Shown here one piece after another: positions 29,656 through 38,398 of a stretch of 64,000 nucleotides of DNA. The notes below the pieces were generated by a model. That model had not been told where the DNA came from, did not search any database, and saw only the letters and a program-made list of their open reading frames with translations. The position numbers and the translations under genes were made by a program. How positions within the stretch are numbered: position 1 is the stretch's first letter; every line of letters begins with the position of its first letter. This stretch comes from Dokdonella_A sp046347015 (GTDB lineage: Bacteria > Pseudomonadota > Gammaproteobacteria > Xanthomonadales > Rhodanobacteraceae). The DNA is taken from assembly GCA_046347015.1 (NCBI GenBank), contig JAXMHA010000002.1, positions 124,001 to 188,000 of the forward strand, in the 5' to 3' direction.

Positions 29656-30555
29656 TCAACAAACCGGCATCGAGTCGGCGAGGGCCCGCATCCGCGCGCG
29701 CGTCATCGGACCAATTCGGAGTTGTTCGCACAGGCGATCCAGCGCGTCGCCGTCGATCGCGCGGCGCTGGTAGCCAGCCGCCGCCTTCGGCACCGGCGCA
29801 TCGAGCGCAATGCCGGACAAAGCGCGCGACAAGCGGGCCTGCGCCGCGTGTTCGCGCAGGCGCGCGGCCGTCGCCGCGGCGCCCCGCACGCGCAGCCAGC
29901 GCACTTCGTCGATGCGTTCGAGCAACGCATCGAGCGTGCCGAAATGGCGCAGCAACGCCGCCGCCGTCTTCGCGCCGATGCCCGGAACGCCGGGGATGTT
30001 GTCGGTCGAATCACCCATCAGCGCGAGGAAATCGGCGACCTGCGAGGGCCTGACGCCGAGGCGTTGCTCGACGCCGTCCGCATCCCAGCGCAGCCCGCGC
30101 GGCGGATCCCACTGCGCGTCGGCGTCGCCGATCAACTGCCCGAAATCCTTGTCGGCCGACACGATGACGCTGGCATGGCCGCACGTGCGCAGCGCCATCA
30201 GTGCGCTGCCGATCAGGTCATCCGCCTCATAAGTTGCGTCGCGAAGTACGGTCAATCCGAGCGCCTCGGCGACCGCGCGGCAATCGGCGAACTGGGCCTT
30301 CAGTTCCTCCGGCGCCGGATCGCGGTTCGCCTTGTAGGCCGGATAGATTGCGTTGCGGAACGACGTCGTCAGCGACTCGTCGAACGCGACCGCGGCGTGG
30401 CTCGGCCGCGCGCGTTCGAGCAGGTCGAGCAGAAACCGCGTGAAGCCGTGCACCGCGCCGACCGGCCGGCCGTCGGCGGCCGTGACCGCGTCGGCCTGCG
30501 CGTAGTACGCGCGGAACACGTACAGGCTGGCGTCGACGAGATGCGCCGGCGTCAC
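29656..30555 (-). CDS. Stand-alone 5'-3' exonuclease (PolA N-domain/ExoIX-like)
   Basis: A FEN-family nuclease resembling the 5' nuclease domain of DNA polymerase I, with no polymerase part. Acidic metal-site motifs are DASLYVFRAYYA, VAFDESL, EADDLIG, VSADKDFGQL and MGDSTDNIPGVPGIGAKTA with its helix-hairpin-helix. At 299 residues it fits the stand-alone class. The GTG start at 30555 overlaps the nitroreductase stop (GTGA), which fixes the start. It is convergent with the propeller gene. Confidence 0.92.
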   Translation of the reverse strand: MTPAHLVDASLYVFRAYYAQADAVTAADGRPVGAVHGFTRFLLDLLERARPSHAAVAFDESLTTSFRNAIYPAYKANRDPAPEELKAQFADCRAVAEALGLTVLRDATYEADDLIGSALMALRTCGHASVIVSADKDFGQLIGDADAQWDPPRGLRWDADGVEQRLGVRPSQVADFLALMGDSTDNIPGVPGIGAKTAAALLRHFGTLDALLERIDEVRWLRVRGAAATAARLREHAAQARLSRALSGIALDAPVPKAAAGYQRRAIDGDALDRLCEQLRIGPMTRARMRALADSMPVC

Positions 30556-31121
30556 GGCGCGTGCCAGTCGGAAACGACATCGGCGAGTGGCGGCCGCAGG
30601 CGTTCGGGCGCTTCGACGAGTGGCGAGCCGATGTGCACGAAGCCGATGACGCGCTCGCTGGCGGCGAGGCCAAGCAGCGCCGCGACATCGGCGTCGTAGG
30701 CGGCCCAGCCGGTCAGCAATTGCGCGCCGCAGCCGAGTGCCTGCGCGCCCTGCAGCAGGTTGTACGCGACGAAACCGGCCGAGATGACCTGTTCCTGCAC
30801 CGGTGCCTTCGGGTGTTCGGCGTCGATCCGCGCGATGACGACGATGACCAGCGGCGCGTGGTGGTAACGGTCCCGGTCCTTCGCGCGCTTGTGCTCGGGC
30901 AGGTCCGGATTCTTCTCGATCGCGAGTTCGGCGAGGCGATCCCCGAATGCGACAAGGTCCGGCCCACGCAGCAGCAGCATCCGCCACGGCGTCAGGTGCC
31001 CGTGGTCGGGCACGCGCACCGCCATCGCCAGCAGGCGTTCGAGTTCCCCGCCAGCCAATCCCGGCTCCCCGAGCTGTCGCGCCGGCACCGAGCGGCGTTG
31101 CGCGAGTTCTTCCAGGTTCAT
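30552..31121 (-). CDS. Nitroreductase family protein (YdjA-like)
   Basis: FMN-dependent nitroreductase-fold protein, 189 residues, close to YdjA, the minimal member. RRSVPARQL and AVRVPDHGHLTPWRMLLLRG bind FMN, and AGFVAYNLLQGAQALGCGAQLLTGW is the conserved helix. A family product reducing nitro or quinone substrates with NAD(P)H is expected. The ATG at 31121 was chosen; longer upstream frames are antisense to pntAA. It is translationally coupled to the exonuclease and diverges from pntAA. Confidence 0.9.
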   Translation of the reverse strand: MNLEELAQRRSVPARQLGEPGLAGGELERLLAMAVRVPDHGHLTPWRMLLLRGPDLVAFGDRLAELAIEKNPDLPEHKRAKDRDRYHHAPLVIVVIARIDAEHPKAPVQEQVISAGFVAYNLLQGAQALGCGAQLLTGWAAYDADVAALLGLAASERVIGFVHIGSPLVEAPERLRPPLADVVSDWHAP

Positions 31122-31232
31122 GCCACGGCTCGACGACGCATCGGCACCAGTATGCCAGCCCGTGGCGGTGATTTTTCCGCAGCGACCGGATCGGCTACGA
31201 TGCTTGGCGGGACCACCCGCTGGGGAAGCCGC

Positions 31233-32356
31233 ATGCCGGTCGTCGTAGCCGCCGTCCGCGAAACCGCGCCCGGGGAGCGCCGCGTCGCGTTGACGCCGGA
31301 AGTCGCGAAGAAGCTTGCGAAGCTCGGTGCCGAGATCGTCGTCGGCCGCGGCGCCGGCGCGTCGGCGTATTTCTCCGACGACGCGTACGCCGGCTGCACC
31401 CTCGTCGCCGAATCCGAGGCGATCGCCAAGGCCGACGTGCTGCTGAAGGTGCAGCCGCCGTCGCTCGATGAAATTGCCGCGCTGAAGGAAGGCGCCGTCG
31501 TCGTCGGCCAGTTGCAACCGCACCTCGCGCCGGAACGCATCCGCGCCCTGCGTGATCGCAGGATCACGTCGTTCGCGCTCGAACTCCTGCCGCGCACGAC
31601 GCGCGCACAGGCGATGGACGTGCTGTCCTCGCAAGCCGGCGTGTCCGGCTACAAGGCGGTGCTGATCGCTGCGGCCGCGGCGCCGCGTTTCTTCCCGATG
31701 CTGACCACCGCCGCCGGCACGATCCGCCCGTCGAAAGTGCTGATCATCGGCGCCGGTGTCGCTGGCCTCCAGGCCATCGCGACCGCGCGCCGGCTCGGCG
31801 CGCAAGTCGACGGTTTCGACGTGCGGCCGGAAACGAAGGAGCAGATCGAATCACTCGGTGCGAAGTTCCTCGACCTCGGCGTCAGCGCCGCCGGCAGCGG
31901 CGGCTATGCGCGCGAATTGACGGCCGAGGAGCGCGCGCAGCAGCAGGCCGCGTTGGCCGAGAAGCTGAAGGGTTACGACGCCGTCGTCACGACCGCTGCC
32001 GTGCCGGGCCGCGCCGCGCCGCGCATCGTCAGTGCGGCGATGGTCGCCGGCATGAAACCCGGCGCGGTGCTGGTCGACATCGCCGCCGAGACCGGCGGCA
32101 ACTGCGAATTGACGCGCGCCGGCGAAACCGTCGTCACCGACAATCAGGTCAGCATCATCGGCCCGGTCAACCTGCCGGCCAGCATCCCGGTGCACGCGAG
32201 CGAGATGTACGCGCGCAACCTCGGCCACTTCCTCGAACTGTCGCTCGCCGACGGCGCGCTGAAGCTCGACTGGAACGACGAATTGATCGCGAAGAGCTGC
32301 CTGACGCACGCCAGCAGGTCGGTTCGGTGGCAGAAAAGCTGGTTGATGGCGGCTGA
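31233..32356 (+). CDS. pntAA: NAD(P) transhydrogenase subunit alpha 1 (NAD-binding), one frameshift near the 3' end
   Basis: Domain I of the proton-pumping nicotinamide nucleotide transhydrogenase, a cytoplasmic NAD(H)-binding subunit. RETAPGERRVALTPEVAKKL starts the alanine dehydrogenase/PNT fold, VLIIGAGVAGLQAIATARRLGA is the Rossmann motif, and RPETKEQIESLGAKF follows. A missing base near 32311-32316 shifts the frame after SCLTHAS. Adding it restores QVGSVAEKLVDGG and a stop at 32354-32356, for 374 residues, the normal length. As written, the frame runs on into the repeat array (KHEEHEGHEGHD). The inserted element starts exactly at the stop codon. Confidence 0.9.
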
Positions 32357-32364
32357 AAGACTGA

Positions 32365-32400
32365 AACACGAAGAACACGAAGGACACGAAGGACATGACA
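32365..32400 (+). repeat. Left array of the 9-bp unit AACACGAAG
   Basis: Four tandem 9-mers: AACACGAAG, AACACGAAG, GACACGAAG, GACATGACA. The last unit is degenerate. It lies 9 bases after the pntAA stop codon. Confidence 0.9.
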
Positions 32401-32422
32401 AAGGACTGATTGAGGGATCAGG

Positions 32423-32785
32423 ATGGAGTTTGACACGCTATCCAGACGGGTGATCGGATGTGCGATCGACGTGCATCGGCAATAGTTGAGGTTGCCAGAT
32501 CAGTGTACCAGCGTTGCCTTGAGTACGAGTTGACTCAGGCAGGCGCGCGTCGAGATCCGAACAGCCGGTCAAGATCCGGTACAAGGAGATCAACAGGCGC
32601 AGGAATATTGCGATTCAGGATCGACATGGTGGTCGAAAGGGGCTCATCGTCAGCTCGAAGAGCTCGAGCTTGCTCGATGAAATCAATTGCTGACCTACCT
32701 GAAACTATCCGGATTGAAGACGGGGTTGCTCATCAATTTCAACAACAAGGTACTGAAGAACGGCATACGCAGGCTTGTCCTCTGA
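32423..32785 (+). pseudogene. GxxExxY (PD-(D/E)XK-like) protein remnant
   Basis: Reading across frames recovers the family order: EFDTLSRRVIGCAIDVHR, then SVYQRCLEYELTQAG, then VKIRYKEIN, RIDMVVE, then LLTYLKLSGLKTGLLINFN and the terminal KVLKNGIRRLVL with a stop at 32783-32785. This is the ~120-residue GxxExxY family (PDDEXK_3 nuclease-like). Several frameshifts, an in-frame TAG, loss of the Gly and Glu of the signature before SVY, and loss of the catalytic-type ELK (SSK here) show real decay, unlike the single-base lesions elsewhere in the window. Confidence 0.8.
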
Positions 32786-32825
32786 ACATTTTCATTCCTG
32801 TACCCAGCTTTGAATCCCTTGATCT

Positions 32826-32861
32826 CTTCGTGTTCTTCGTGTTCTTCGTGTTCTTCGTGTT
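32826..32861 (-). repeat. Right array of the 9-bp unit, inverted
   Basis: Four perfect tandem copies of CTTCGTGTT, the reverse complement of the left-array unit AACACGAAG. It is followed by TCAATCTTT, which mirrors the AAAGACTGA before the left array. Confidence 0.92.
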
Positions 32862-32909
32862 TCAATCTTTGGGTGCTTCAATCTTCCAATCGCGAATGCA
32901 GGTGATGTG

Positions 32910-33191
32910 ATGATCGACGGATTCCTCGCCCTCTACATCTTCATGCTGGCCGCGTTCACCGGCAAGGAAATCATCGCCCGCGTGCCGGTGATCCTGCACA
33001 CGCCGCTGATGTCCGGCTCGAACTTCGTGCACGGCATCGTGCTGGTCGGCGCGATGATCGCGCTCGCGCATGCCGAATCGCCACTGGCGATCACGATCGG
33101 CTTCATCGGCGTCGTGCTCGGCGCCGGCAACGCCGCCGGCGGCTACGTCGTCACCGAGCGCATGCTCGAGATGTTCAAGTCCAGCAAGTGA
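32910..33191 (+). CDS. pntAB: NAD(P) transhydrogenase subunit alpha 2 (membrane)
   Basis: Membrane domain II part of the transhydrogenase (93 residues), with three hydrophobic helices: FLALYIFMLAAFTGKEII, VHGIVLVGAMIALAH and ITIGFIGVVLGAGNAAGGYVVT. LHTPLMSGSNFVHG is a family signature. The ATG at 32910 follows AGGTGA; a GTG one codon earlier is possible. It starts 39 bases after the GxxExxY element, so its link to pntAA transcription now depends on read-through. Confidence 0.93.
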   Translation: MIDGFLALYIFMLAAFTGKEIIARVPVILHTPLMSGSNFVHGIVLVGAMIALAHAESPLAITIGFIGVVLGAGNAAGGYVVTERMLEMFKSSK

Positions 33192-33246
33192 AGCGGCAAC
33201 GCCGCAATCGAAGGTGCGCCTCGCGGTGCCCGACGACTGGAACAGG

Positions 33247-34694
33247 GTGCCGTGCATCGCCGCGGCAAACGGCCAGCGGAGCAACGATGGGATTCCGCGG
33301 CGAGCGGCCCTGCTCGCGAAGGCGAGCTACTTCCTCGCCGCGGTGCTGTTCATCCTCGGCATCAAGGCGATGGCGTCGCCGGTGACGGCGCGGCGCGGCA
33401 TCGTGCACGCCGGCGTCGGCATGGTCATCGCGACACTCGCGACATTCCTGCTGACCGGCACGCCTTCACCGTGTCGCCGCGATCCGTGATCGGCGTCGTG
33501 CCGACGTGGCTGTGGGGCAAGCGCGTCGCGATGACCGACATGCCGCAGATGGTCGCGCTGTTCAACGGCATGGGCGGCGGCTCGGCGGCGGCAATCGGCG
33601 CGGGCGAACTGCTGAAGTTCGCGCAGGCTGGCGGCGAGGTGTCGCCGCCATTCGCGACGGTGCTGCTGGCGGTGGTCGGCGCGCTGATCGGTTCGGTGTC
33701 GATGGCCGGCTCGGTCATCGCGTGGGCGAAGCTCGACGGACGCATGGACAAGCGCTTCGTGTTCGGCGGCCAGAAAGCCGTCAACCTCGCGGTGTTCGCG
33801 GCCGCGGTGCTGGCCGGCGCTGCGCTGGTGTTCTGGAAGCTCGACGCGTCGCTGATCGTCGTGTTCTTCCTGCTGGCGCTCGCGTTCGGCGTGCTGATGA
33901 CCTTGCCGATCGGCGGCGCCGACATGCCGGTCGTGATCTCGCTGTACAACGCCTTCACCGGCCTCGCCGTCGCGTTCGAAGGCTACGCGATGGGCATCGA
34001 GGCGCTGATCGTCGCGGGCATGGTGGTCGGCGCGGCGGGCACGTTCCTGACCCAGCTGATGGCGAAGGCGATGAACCGCCCGATCTCGAACGTGCTGTTC
34101 TCGAACTTCGGCGGCGGCGGCGCCAGCGCCGAGGAAATCACCGGCGTGCAGAAGCCGATCGAAGCATCCGATGCCGCGTCGTTGCTGTACCTCGCCGAAA
34201 AGGTCGTCATCGTGCCGGGTTACGGCATGGCGGTCGCGCAGGCGCAGCACAAGATCTGGGAACTGGCGCAGACGCTGATCAAGGCCGGCAAGGAAGTGAA
34301 GTTCGCGATCCATCCGGTCGCGGGCCGCATGCCGGGCCACATGAACGTGCTGCTGGCCGAGGCCGGCGTGCCGTACGACCTGATCGCCGACATGGACGAG
34401 ATCAACCCCGAGTTCGCGACCTGCGACGTCGCGATCGTCATCGGCGCGAACGACGTCGTCAATCCGGCCGCGCGCACCGACAAGTCCTCGCCGATCTACG
34501 GCATGCCGATCCTCGACGTCGTCAACGCGAAGCAGGTCATCGTCATCAAGCGCGGCAAGGGCACCGGCTTCGCCGGCATCGAGAACGCGCTGTTCTACGC
34601 CGACAACTGCCGCATGCTGTATGGCGACGGCAAGGACGCGGCCAACCGTCTCGTCACCGAGTTCAAGGCGATCGAGGGCGGCGGCGGCCACTGA
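33247..34694 (+). CDS. pntB: NAD(P) transhydrogenase subunit beta, one frameshift
   Basis: Beta subunit with membrane helices followed by the NADP(H)-binding domain III. AKRVEMTD-like GKRVAMTDMPQMVALFNGMG and the domain III motifs VPGYGMAVAQAQHKI, HPVAGRMPGHMNVLLAEAGV, GANDVVNPAA and KRGKGTGFAGIENALF are all present. The first two helices (ASYFLAAVLFILGIKAM...) are in another frame; one missing base between about 33455 and 33464 joins them and gives about 482 residues. The exact start is unsettled: GTG 33247 fits the frame, while an ATG at 33288 with a nearby GGAG lies in another frame. Confidence 0.87.
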
Positions 34695-35142
34695 CGGCGA
34701 CGCCGAGGCCGGCGGCGACGATCGCGATCACGATCACTCCGACACCGGCCGCGTCGAGGTCGGCCCAGGCGATCGTCTTCGCGAGCCCTGGGCCGATGCG
34801 GAACAGCGTCGCGCGGAGCGGCAAGCCGAGCATGACCGCGACTTCCGCCGCGGCCTGCAGGTACAGCGCATAGCCGATCGCGAGCAGGACCGCGACCATC
34901 GCGGCCACCGCACCGGCGAGCGACCCGCCGAAGTCGTGCGCGCGCAGCGCCCACACGATGACGCCCGCGGTCGGCAACGCCAGCCAGAGCAGCGCGTGGC
35001 CGCTCCAGATGGCAAAGAGGCACCAGATCGCACCGGCGGCCAGCGCGCTCATCGCCGCGGTCAGGAGCCCGATGATGCGCGTCGATGCGCCGCGGCCGCG
35101 CCGCGCCTGCACCCGCACGACGGTGGGCTCCGGGCGATCCAT
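34663..35142 (-). CDS. Hypothetical four-helix membrane protein
   Basis: About 159 residues with roughly four membrane segments (IIGLLTAAMSALAAGAIWCL, ALLWLALPTAGVIVWAL, AVAAMVAVLLAIGYALYLQAA, VIVIAIVAAGLGVAV) and a basic N-terminus. I do not recognise a named family. The 3' end overlaps the end of pntB on the other strand by 32 bases. It starts at ATG 35142, or three codons upstream, and diverges from sufT. Confidence 0.7.
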   Translation of the reverse strand: MDRPEPTVVRVQARRGRGASTRIIGLLTAAMSALAAGAIWCLFAIWSGHALLWLALPTAGVIVWALRAHDFGGSLAGAVAAMVAVLLAIGYALYLQAAAEVAVMLGLPLRATLFRIGPGLAKTIAWADLDAAGVGVIVIAIVAAGLGVAVSGRRRPRSP

Positions 35143-35235
35143 CACGCACATGCCGCGATCGTTGCCATCACGCGATCATAGCGGCCGGCCGGCCGGCGGA
35201 GAAACCGGGATGGGCGGATGGCGGCGCCGGCGCGC

Positions 35236-35241
35236 TATAAT
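35236..35241 (+). promoter_or_regulatory. -10 element upstream of sufT
   Basis: A perfect TATAAT stands 41 bases before the sufT start in otherwise GC-rich DNA. No good -35 hexamer is visible at 16-18 bases upstream. Confidence 0.5.
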
Positions 35242-35281
35242 CCGGACCAATTCAGTCCACTATCCATCGTCCTCGCCGCAC

Positions 35282-35839
35282 ATGGGAACGTTCAGCTACA
35301 ACTCCGAGCCGTTTCGCCTCGAGCGCGACTGCGCCGCGGTCATGGTGCCGCACGGCACCGAAGTGACCCTGCCGGCCGGCCAGATCGGCTACATCACGCA
35401 GTCGCTCGGCGGCAGCTTCACCGTATACGTCGAGGGCAACCTGTTCCGCATCGCCGGCGCCGACGCCGACGCACTCGGCAAGGATCCGCCGGAATCGCTC
35501 GAACTGCCGCCGGACGCCGCCGACGAGGATGTCGAGAAGCTGGTGTGGAGCCAGTTGCGGACCTGCTTCGACCCCGAGATCCCGATCAACGTGGTCGAAC
35601 TGGGACTGGTCTACGAGTGCGACGTGAGCCATCGCGACGACGGCCAGCGCGACGTGCGCATCCGCATGACGCTGACCGCGCCAGGGTGCGGCATGGGCGA
35701 CATCCTCATCGAGGACGTGCGCGAGAAGGTGTCGATGATCCCGACCGTCGCCGACATCGACGTCGGCCTCGTGTTCGACCCGCCGTGGAGCTACACGATG
35801 ATGTCGGACGAGGCGAAACTGCAGACGGGGATGCTGTAG
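35282..35839 (+). CDS. sufT: Putative Fe-S cluster assembly protein SufT
   Basis: SufT-type protein (185 residues) containing the MIP18/DUF59 domain that helps mature Fe-S proteins. The N-terminal ~70 residues (LPAGQIGYITQSLGGSFTVY) are specific to the SufT branch. The domain core CFDPEIPINVVELGLVY and LTAPGCGMGDILIEDV includes the conserved Cys. It ends PPWSYTMMSDEAKLQTGML, a typical SufT tail. No suf operon is adjacent; it stands alone behind its own promoter. Confidence 0.93.
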   Translation: MGTFSYNSEPFRLERDCAAVMVPHGTEVTLPAGQIGYITQSLGGSFTVYVEGNLFRIAGADADALGKDPPESLELPPDAADEDVEKLVWSQLRTCFDPEIPINVVELGLVYECDVSHRDDGQRDVRIRMTLTAPGCGMGDILIEDVREKVSMIPTVADIDVGLVFDPPWSYTMMSDEAKLQTGML

Positions 35840-35960
35840 GCATCCCCGGGCGTCCCGGCACCGTCCGGATGCCCGTGAGCTCCGGCTGCGACCCGGATCA
35901 CGCCGGCGGATACCATCGCGCGCCGACCTCGTCTAGCATGGGCGGCGGAGGAATCCGACC

Positions 35961-36377
35961 ATGATGCGCCGCCTCGCCTGGTACGTGTTCGCGCTGTTCG
36001 CCGTGTTCTTCTGCTACGACCTCGCCGTGTGGGGCGCCGTCGAGTCGCTGCCGGACGTCGGGCCGCAGATTGCCGCTTCGGCGCGGGCGCAGGCGCCGAT
36101 CGCGTCGACCTACATGTTCCTCGGCGCAGCCGTCGACGGCTGGCTGCCGGCGCTGCAGTCGTTCGGCAGCGCGCAACTCGTCGATGCCTGGCAGCCCGCG
36201 TTCGAGCGCATCGGCGACGACGCCTCGGTCGCGATGGACGTGCTGTCGACCAACACGTTCAACGCGACGCACCGCTGGATCAAGTTCGCGTACTGGATGG
36301 CGCCGATCCTGCTCGTCGCGGGCGTGCTGATGGTGGCGTTCCGCCCGCGCCGCGTGCACCTGATCGGGCGCCGTTGA
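35961..36377 (+). CDS. Hypothetical inner-membrane protein
   Basis: 138 residues with a membrane segment at each end (YVFALFAVFFCYDLAVWGAV and YWMAPILLVAGVLMVAF) and about 80 polar residues between, probably periplasmic. GGAGGA lies 8 bases before the ATG. No family was recognised. It is 19 bases upstream of the TDT transporter and is likely co-transcribed. Confidence 0.78.
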   Translation: MMRRLAWYVFALFAVFFCYDLAVWGAVESLPDVGPQIAASARAQAPIASTYMFLGAAVDGWLPALQSFGSAQLVDAWQPAFERIGDDASVAMDVLSTNTFNATHRWIKFAYWMAPILLVAGVLMVAFRPRRVHLIGRR

Positions 36378-36396
36378 ACGCCACGCGGACCCGGCC

Positions 36397-37455
36397 GTGC
36401 TGAGCTACGTCCTGGCCCGGGCACAGCGGCTCGAACCCGGCGTGTTCGCGCTGGTCATGGCGACGGGCATCGTGTCGGTCGATGCCAGCGAACACGGGTT
36501 GCCCTGGGTCGCGCGCGGGCTGTTCGCGCTGAACCTTGCCGCGTTTGCGTGGCTGTTGCTGCTGCTGGCGCTGCGCGTTGCTCATTACCGCGCCGAACTG
36601 GTCGCGGACTTCCTGACGCCGGGGCGCGGCGCGGGATTCCTGACGCTCGCGGCCGGCACCGCGGTCGTCGGCACCGAATGTCTCACCGTCGTCCACTGGC
36701 CGCGCGCCGCGCTGGCACTGGCGATTGCCGGCGCGGCATTCTGGATCGCGTTGATCTACGCGTTCTTCGCCGCGGCGATCGCGCGCCGGATCAAGGCCGG
36801 GTTCACGCGCACGATCAACGGCGCGTGGCTGGTCGCCGTCGTCGCGACGCAGGCGTTGGCGGTATTGGTGCTGCTGCTGGCCGTTCGCCTGCCGGAGCCC
36901 GGCCGTGGCAACTGGCTGCTCGCGGGGCTGTGCCTGTACATGCTCGGCGCCGCGCTGTACCTCCTGATCATCACGCTGGTCGTGTACCGCATGGTGTTCT
37001 TCCCGCTACGCGCGCGCGAATTCACGCCACCGTACTGGATCGACATGGGCGCGCTCGCGATCACGACGCTCGCCGGCGCCACCTTCGTGCTGCACGCGCA
37101 AGAGCCCGGTCCGCTCGCCGAACTGGTCCCCTTCGTCAAGGGCTTCTCGCTGTTCTTCTGGGCCACCGCGACGTGGTGGATCCCGTTGCTGGCGATCCTC
37201 GAGATCTGGCGCCACGCGTGGCGGCACGTGCCGCTGACCTATGAAACCGACGACTGGGACATCGTGTTCCCGGTCGGCATGTACACGGTGTGCACGTGGA
37301 CGCTGGCGCAGGCGCTCGGCCTCGACGTGCTGCTGTGGATTCCCGCTGTCGGCGTGTACGTCAGCCTGCTGGTGTGGCTGACGGTCGCGATCGGCCTCGT
37401 CCGGCACGTCGCCACCGGCGGCCGCTCATCCGCCCATCGCCGGGTGCGTACCTGA
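36397..37455 (+). CDS. TDT family (TehA/SLAC1-like) transporter
   Basis: Tellurite-resistance/dicarboxylate transporter family membrane protein, 352 residues with about ten helices. LEPGVFALVMATGIVSV matches the family's first helix. The pore-lining Phe of SLAC1-like channels could lie in FFWATATWW, but I cannot place it with certainty. It starts with GTG at 36397. The substrate (anions, malate, tellurite) cannot be read from sequence. Confidence 0.87.
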   Translation: MLSYVLARAQRLEPGVFALVMATGIVSVDASEHGLPWVARGLFALNLAAFAWLLLLLALRVAHYRAELVADFLTPGRGAGFLTLAAGTAVVGTECLTVVHWPRAALALAIAGAAFWIALIYAFFAAAIARRIKAGFTRTINGAWLVAVVATQALAVLVLLLAVRLPEPGRGNWLLAGLCLYMLGAALYLLIITLVVYRMVFFPLRAREFTPPYWIDMGALAITTLAGATFVLHAQEPGPLAELVPFVKGFSLFFWATATWWIPLLAILEIWRHAWRHVPLTYETDDWDIVFPVGMYTVCTWTLAQALGLDVLLWIPAVGVYVSLLVWLTVAIGLVRHVATGGRSSAHRRVRT

Positions 37456-37525
37456 GTCGCCGGCGGCGGGCTTGCGTTCCCGCCCGTCCGCTACCATCTG
37501 CACGGTTCACGCCCCGGAGTCCGTC

Positions 37526-38398
37526 ATGAACGACGCCACGCCATCGCCGTACATCTTCGACGCGACCGAAGCCAACTTCGACACCGATGTCGTCGACGCC
37601 TCGTTCAAGCAGCCGGTGCTGGTGGACCTCTGGGCAACGTGGTGCGGACCGTGCAAGACGCTCGGCCCGATCCTCGAAAAAGTGGTCGCCGAGTACAAGG
37701 GCGCGGTACGGCTCGCAAAGGTCGACTGCGACAAGCAGCAGGCCCTGGCCGCATCGTTCGGCGTGCGCAGCATTCCAACCGTGGCATTGCTGCGCGATGG
37801 CCAGTTGGTCGACGCGTTCACTGGCGCGTTGCCCGAAAAAGCAGTCCGCGAATTCCTCGCCCGCCACGTCGCGCCGCCCCCCGCGGAACCCGAACCCGCG
37901 GAAGAACCGAAGTCCGCGGTTGCCGAATCACCGCAGCAGGCGATCGCGCGCCTCCGGCAGCAAATCGCGGTCGAGCCCGACAAGGCGGAGTTGAAACTCG
38001 ACCTCGCCCTCGCCGAAATGCGCGCGGGCAACCGCGCTGCCGCCGAAGCGGAACTCGCGCACCTGCCGGCGACGCTCGAAAGCGACGAACGCACGAAACG
38101 GTTGCGCGGAATGATCGAATTTGCCGCCGCGCTCGATGGCGCGCCGCCGGCGGCTGAACTCGAAGCGCGGATCGCCAGGGATCCGAAGGACTTCGCAGCC
38201 CGCGACCTGCTCGGCATCCGGCGCATCACCGACGGCAACGCGGCTGCCGGGTTCGAACAGTTTCTCGCGATCCTCGCCGCCGACCGGCACTGGAACGACG
38301 GCCTCGCGCGTCGCCGCCTCGTCGCCGCGTTCGCGTTCGTCGACGACAACGCCGCCATTGGTGACGCACGCCGAAAGATGTCGTCGTTGCTGTTTTGA
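37526..38398 (+). CDS. cnoX: Thioredoxin-TPR protein CnoX/YbbN
   Basis: Cytoplasmic chaperone-redox protein of 290 residues. The thioredoxin domain (residues 1-115) has the active site WATWCGPCK and cis-Pro in VRSIPTVALL. A proline/glutamate linker leads to TPR-like helices (AIARLRQQIAVEPDKAELKLDLALAEM...) as in YbbN, which hands clients to GroEL/DnaK under hypochlorous stress. E. coli YbbN has SxxC whereas this protein keeps CGPC, so it may be a real disulfide reductase. It starts at ATG 37526. Confidence 0.92.
   Translation: MNDATPSPYIFDATEANFDTDVVDASFKQPVLVDLWATWCGPCKTLGPILEKVVAEYKGAVRLAKVDCDKQQALAASFGVRSIPTVALLRDGQLVDAFTGALPEKAVREFLARHVAPPPAEPEPAEEPKSAVAESPQQAIARLRQQIAVEPDKAELKLDLALAEMRAGNRAAAEAELAHLPATLESDERTKRLRGMIEFAAALDGAPPAAELEARIARDPKDFAARDLLGIRRITDGNAAAGFEQFLAILAADRHWNDGLARRRLVAAFAFVDDNAAIGDARRKMSSLLF

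Larger units (their letters stand above)
32356..32870. mobile_element. Small low-GC element with inverted 9-bp repeat arrays and a GxxExxY remnant
   Basis: About 515 bp between pntAA and pntAB. Each end reads inward AAAGAYTGAAACACGAAGAA followed by more AACACGAAG units, so the ends form a roughly 36-bp imperfect terminal inverted repeat built of a tandem 9-mer. The interior is much richer in A/T than the flanking operon and carries one decayed gene. No transposase and no clear target duplication are visible. It looks like a non-autonomous insertion. Confidence 0.75.

Noticed and set aside
28755..30053. Long plus-strand open frame of 432 codons
   Set aside because: It overlaps the propeller gene and then the exonuclease on the other strand, and its composition is the Arg-rich pattern of an out-of-frame shadow in high-GC DNA.
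32361..32400. Possible CRISPR or DR array in the pnt operon
   Set aside because: The repeats are 9 bp with no spacers and occur in inverted orientation on both sides of a gene, so they are not CRISPR.
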